Assembly: GCA_009760855.2 (NCBI GenBank)
Contig: WPIO01000001.1
Span: 7,632,001-7,696,000, forward strand
Length of the DNA stretch: 64,000 nucleotides
Direction of reading: 5' to 3'
Origin: Cristatella mucedo
Lineage: Eukaryota > Bryozoa > Phylactolaemata > Cristatellidae
Positions 62,254 to 64,000 of the stretch are shown one piece after another (the first letter of the stretch is position 1; each line of letters opens with the position of its first letter). Under the pieces are notes generated by a model that saw only the letters and a program-made list of their open reading frames with translations, did not search any database and was not told the DNA's origin. The position numbers and the translations under genes are program-made.

Positions 62254-62463
62254 ATTTCAACCCAAGATTACGCTCCTTCAAGTCCAATTTATTCTGAGAT
62301 TTCACTCGGTTCTCAAGACTCATGATCTAAAACTGAGTCAGAGTCTGCTTGTAGCACTGATGCTACTCATTCTCCAAGTTCCCCTAGTTCGTCAAGTTCA
62401 TCGGACCGCTCTAGTTGTCCTAGTTCTCCAAGTTCGAAGAAGACAGATAGTAAATCAGATTAA
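62254..62463 (+). pseudogene. Ser/Pro-rich short frame after the polymerase remnant
   Basis: The frame reads DYAPSSPIYSEI, then a run of Ser/Pro clusters (SPSSPSSSS) and a charged end (KKTDSKSD) before TAA. One TGA interrupts it. It starts right after a TTTATATAGA motif. It may be the tail of the polymerase frame or a separate small gene; I cannot tell. Confidence 0.3.
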
Positions 62464-62503
62464 TTTCATTAAAAAAAAATAATTTTCCATGTATGGATAA
62501 GTT

Positions 62504-62776
62504 ATGGACGTTTCAAGAATTCTTAGTTTCGAGAAAACTAGAGAGATAGATTCCGAAATTTGCATGTTTAATTTTAAAGGGTATGATCCTAAAACGGTTA
62601 AAACTTCTTGATAGACTAACTCCAGAGATTGGTCATTAAATTTAACTCTCCTAGAAGAGATGTTTACAATTTGTGATGACTTCATGAAATGTAGACAAAA
62701 AGTGCTGCAGCTATTCAAAAAAGAATCTAAGAAAGAACTAAAGACCAAGTCAAAAGAAAAACTAAAAATGAGTTAA
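62504..62776 (+). pseudogene. unknown 90-codon frame, broken by TGA-TAG
   Basis: ATG 62504 opens a frame reading MDVSRILSFEKTREIDSEIC and, after an adjacent TGA and TAG, continues SLNLTLLEEMFTICDDF and a Lys-rich C-terminus (KKESKKELKTKSKEKLKM). It could encode a small basic protein of the same element. No family recognised. Confidence 0.35.
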
Positions 62777-62822
62777 AATAGAAAATTTAACTGAATTGGG
62801 CGCTACTATTTAATTTTATATA

Positions 62823-63110
62823 GATGGAACTAGTAGTTACAGAACTATTTGAGATTGATTTAAAAATCCTAAAAGCAATATAATTTTTACGAAAAATTGT
62901 AATGAAGGTAGTATTCATAGGAAATCTATAATTAACGGTTTTGCTACTATTTTACTTGATCAATTAATAAATGATTTAGCTCTTAGATCAATTAGTTTAG
63001 AAGAATATAAAAGAAAGATGTCTAAATATTTAAACAAATTCTACTTTTTATATAGAGAATTGCGACAGATATTACTGATCCAACTCAAGCGACTAGTGCA
63101 CAGCTACTAA
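62823..63110 (+). pseudogene. unknown frame with two TGA codons
   Basis: After the second TTTATATAGA motif a frame reads with two early TGA codons, then stays open (GFATILLDQLINDLALRSIS, YKRKMSKYLNKFYFLYREL) to TAA at 63108-63110. No TAA or TAG occurs inside. No family recognised. Confidence 0.3.
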
Positions 63111-63142
63111 AAATCTTACGGTAATTACTTTGCTAAAATTAG

Positions 63143-63525
63143 GATGGTTCCTTATGAGGATGCTACTTTATCTGCAGACGTATTGCTAGCACTTGATAAG
63201 TATGGTGTTAGTTTTACCTCGATCTGTGTGACGCTGAGGCTAATAAGTTACTAGCAGAAGGATCCACAGTACTAGCAGATGAGATTTTCACAAAGGTGAA
63301 GAAAGAGGTTGATTATAGGCTTAATGAACTAGAAGAGATTGCAGGATTTACTACATGAGTCGCTGATCAACTATGAGCCATTAGCACTGCTATCGCTGGA
63401 ATTAATGAAGCTAAACCTGACATTGATCTAATCGTCATGGAGAAGGCCTACAACATTCTTCCTGACATTACAACTGGTAACAGTGCCCACCAGGTAAGAA
63501 TGAACGCTATTGTTTTAAAGTAATT
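63143..63525 (+). pseudogene. unknown frame pair with a frameshift and two TGA codons
   Basis: A frame beginning MVPYEDATLSADVLLALDKY shifts near 63215 and continues DAEANKLLAEGSTVLADEIF and KEVDYRLNELEEIAGFTT. TGA codons occur at 63355 and 63373, and AISTAIAGINEAKPDIDLIV follows. The codon pattern looks like a former gene; the product is unknown. It may belong to the same virus-like element as the polymerase remnant. Confidence 0.35.
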
Positions 63526-63593
63526 TAGATTATGTAATACAATAGGCCAATTCCAATACCAACTCAAGCTCGCTATTTAGATGCCAATTATAA

Positions 63594-63953
63594 AGTCGCT
63601 ACTCAGGTAAAATATCATACGAAATTGGTTCTATGCCAATGGGAAAAGTAGAGGATATAAGAGAATTTATACTCAAATCAGTTAGTGTTGTTAAGGATTA
63701 TTACGCTTTAAGACACTTGCCAACTAACGCTAAGCTAGTTAACATTGCATCTGCTGTTTGTGGTAGTTCAATCTTTGGTCTTTTCCTAGCCGATCTAAAA
63801 ATAGACACTGTTAATCAGCTTAGGTCTGACGCACTATCAGAAGAAGTAACCGAACCAAATAACTTAAATCATGCTATCATCCAGAAAAAAAGCTTCTGCT
63901 TACGTTCCATAGACAGATCAATTACAAGAGTCACTAGTTTAGAAGATTTCTAA
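63594..63953 (+). CDS. hypothetical protein, intact frame (106 aa from Met 63633)
   Basis: An uninterrupted frame runs from 63594, after an in-frame TAA at 63591, to TAA 63951-63953. The first Met is 63633. It reads VEDIREFILKSVSVVKDYYA, then a mildly hydrophobic stretch (NIASAVCGSSIFGLFLADL) and a polar C-terminus. No signal peptide is evident and no family is recognised. It follows the polymerase remnant on the same strand in AT-rich DNA, so it may be a gene of the same virus-like element. Expression is unknown. Confidence 0.4.
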   Translation, partial: SRYSGKISYEIGSMPMGKVEDIREFILKSVSVVKDYYALRHLPTNAKLVNIASAVCGSSIFGLFLADLKIDTVNQLRSDALSEEVTEPNNLNHAIIQKKSFCLRSIDRSITRVTSLEDF

Positions 63954-64000
63954 GTATGAGGTTTTCGTAAAAGTTTTTATTCAAAACATTAAGACATTTC

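Overview
This window is nuclear DNA from an animal, probably an invertebrate with a large, repeat-rich genome. It has long introns with metazoan GT-AG sites, several CR1/L2-like LINE families, tRNA-derived SINEs, very long dinucleotide microsatellites, and a nuclear copy of metazoan-type mitochondrial rRNA genes. I cannot name the species.

The one clear gene is a p90 ribosomal S6 kinase (RSK, RPS6KA family) on the + strand, from 1859 to 52759. I could place 18 exons that join in phase into a 777-residue protein. Order of parts: a conserved RSK amino terminus (exons 1 and 2, isolated by introns of 19.2 and 17.8 kb), an AGC-type N-terminal kinase (exons 3-10), turn and hydrophobic motifs followed by an expanded Ala/Pro/Gly-rich linker (exon 11), a CaMK-type C-terminal kinase (exons 12-17), and a tail with the ERK docking motif and a PDZ ligand (exon 18). 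The N-terminal kinase phosphorylates substrates; the C-terminal kinase is switched on by ERK and phosphorylates the hydrophobic motif. Departures from the family are a Lys-to-Gln change in the second catalytic loop (HRDLQPSN), a Met gatekeeper in the second kinase, a GC-AG intron, and a strong in-frame cryptic donor in exon 7.

Introns 1-3 hold mostly transposon debris. There are two LINE families. LINE A ends in a pentanucleotide tail and its most complete copy is at 31260-33950. LINE B has a 3' hairpin followed by TTA repeats and its longest copy is at 15955-18760. The 3' tail of a tRNA-derived SINE matches the LINE B hairpin, which suggests LINE B mobilised it.

Downstream of the kinase the window changes character. 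From about 54537 to 57480 lies a nuclear copy of mitochondrial small- and large-subunit rRNA genes, split by a LINE B insertion. At 57579-58719 one frame runs for 380 codons with TAG and TAA but no TGA until the end; it is unidentified. At 58720-61190 there are nested LINE and SINE copies. From about 61700 to the window end is AT-rich DNA with a decayed C-terminal part of a protein-primed family B DNA polymerase of the Polinton/Maverick type, then several short unknown frames and three exact copies of a 10-base motif.
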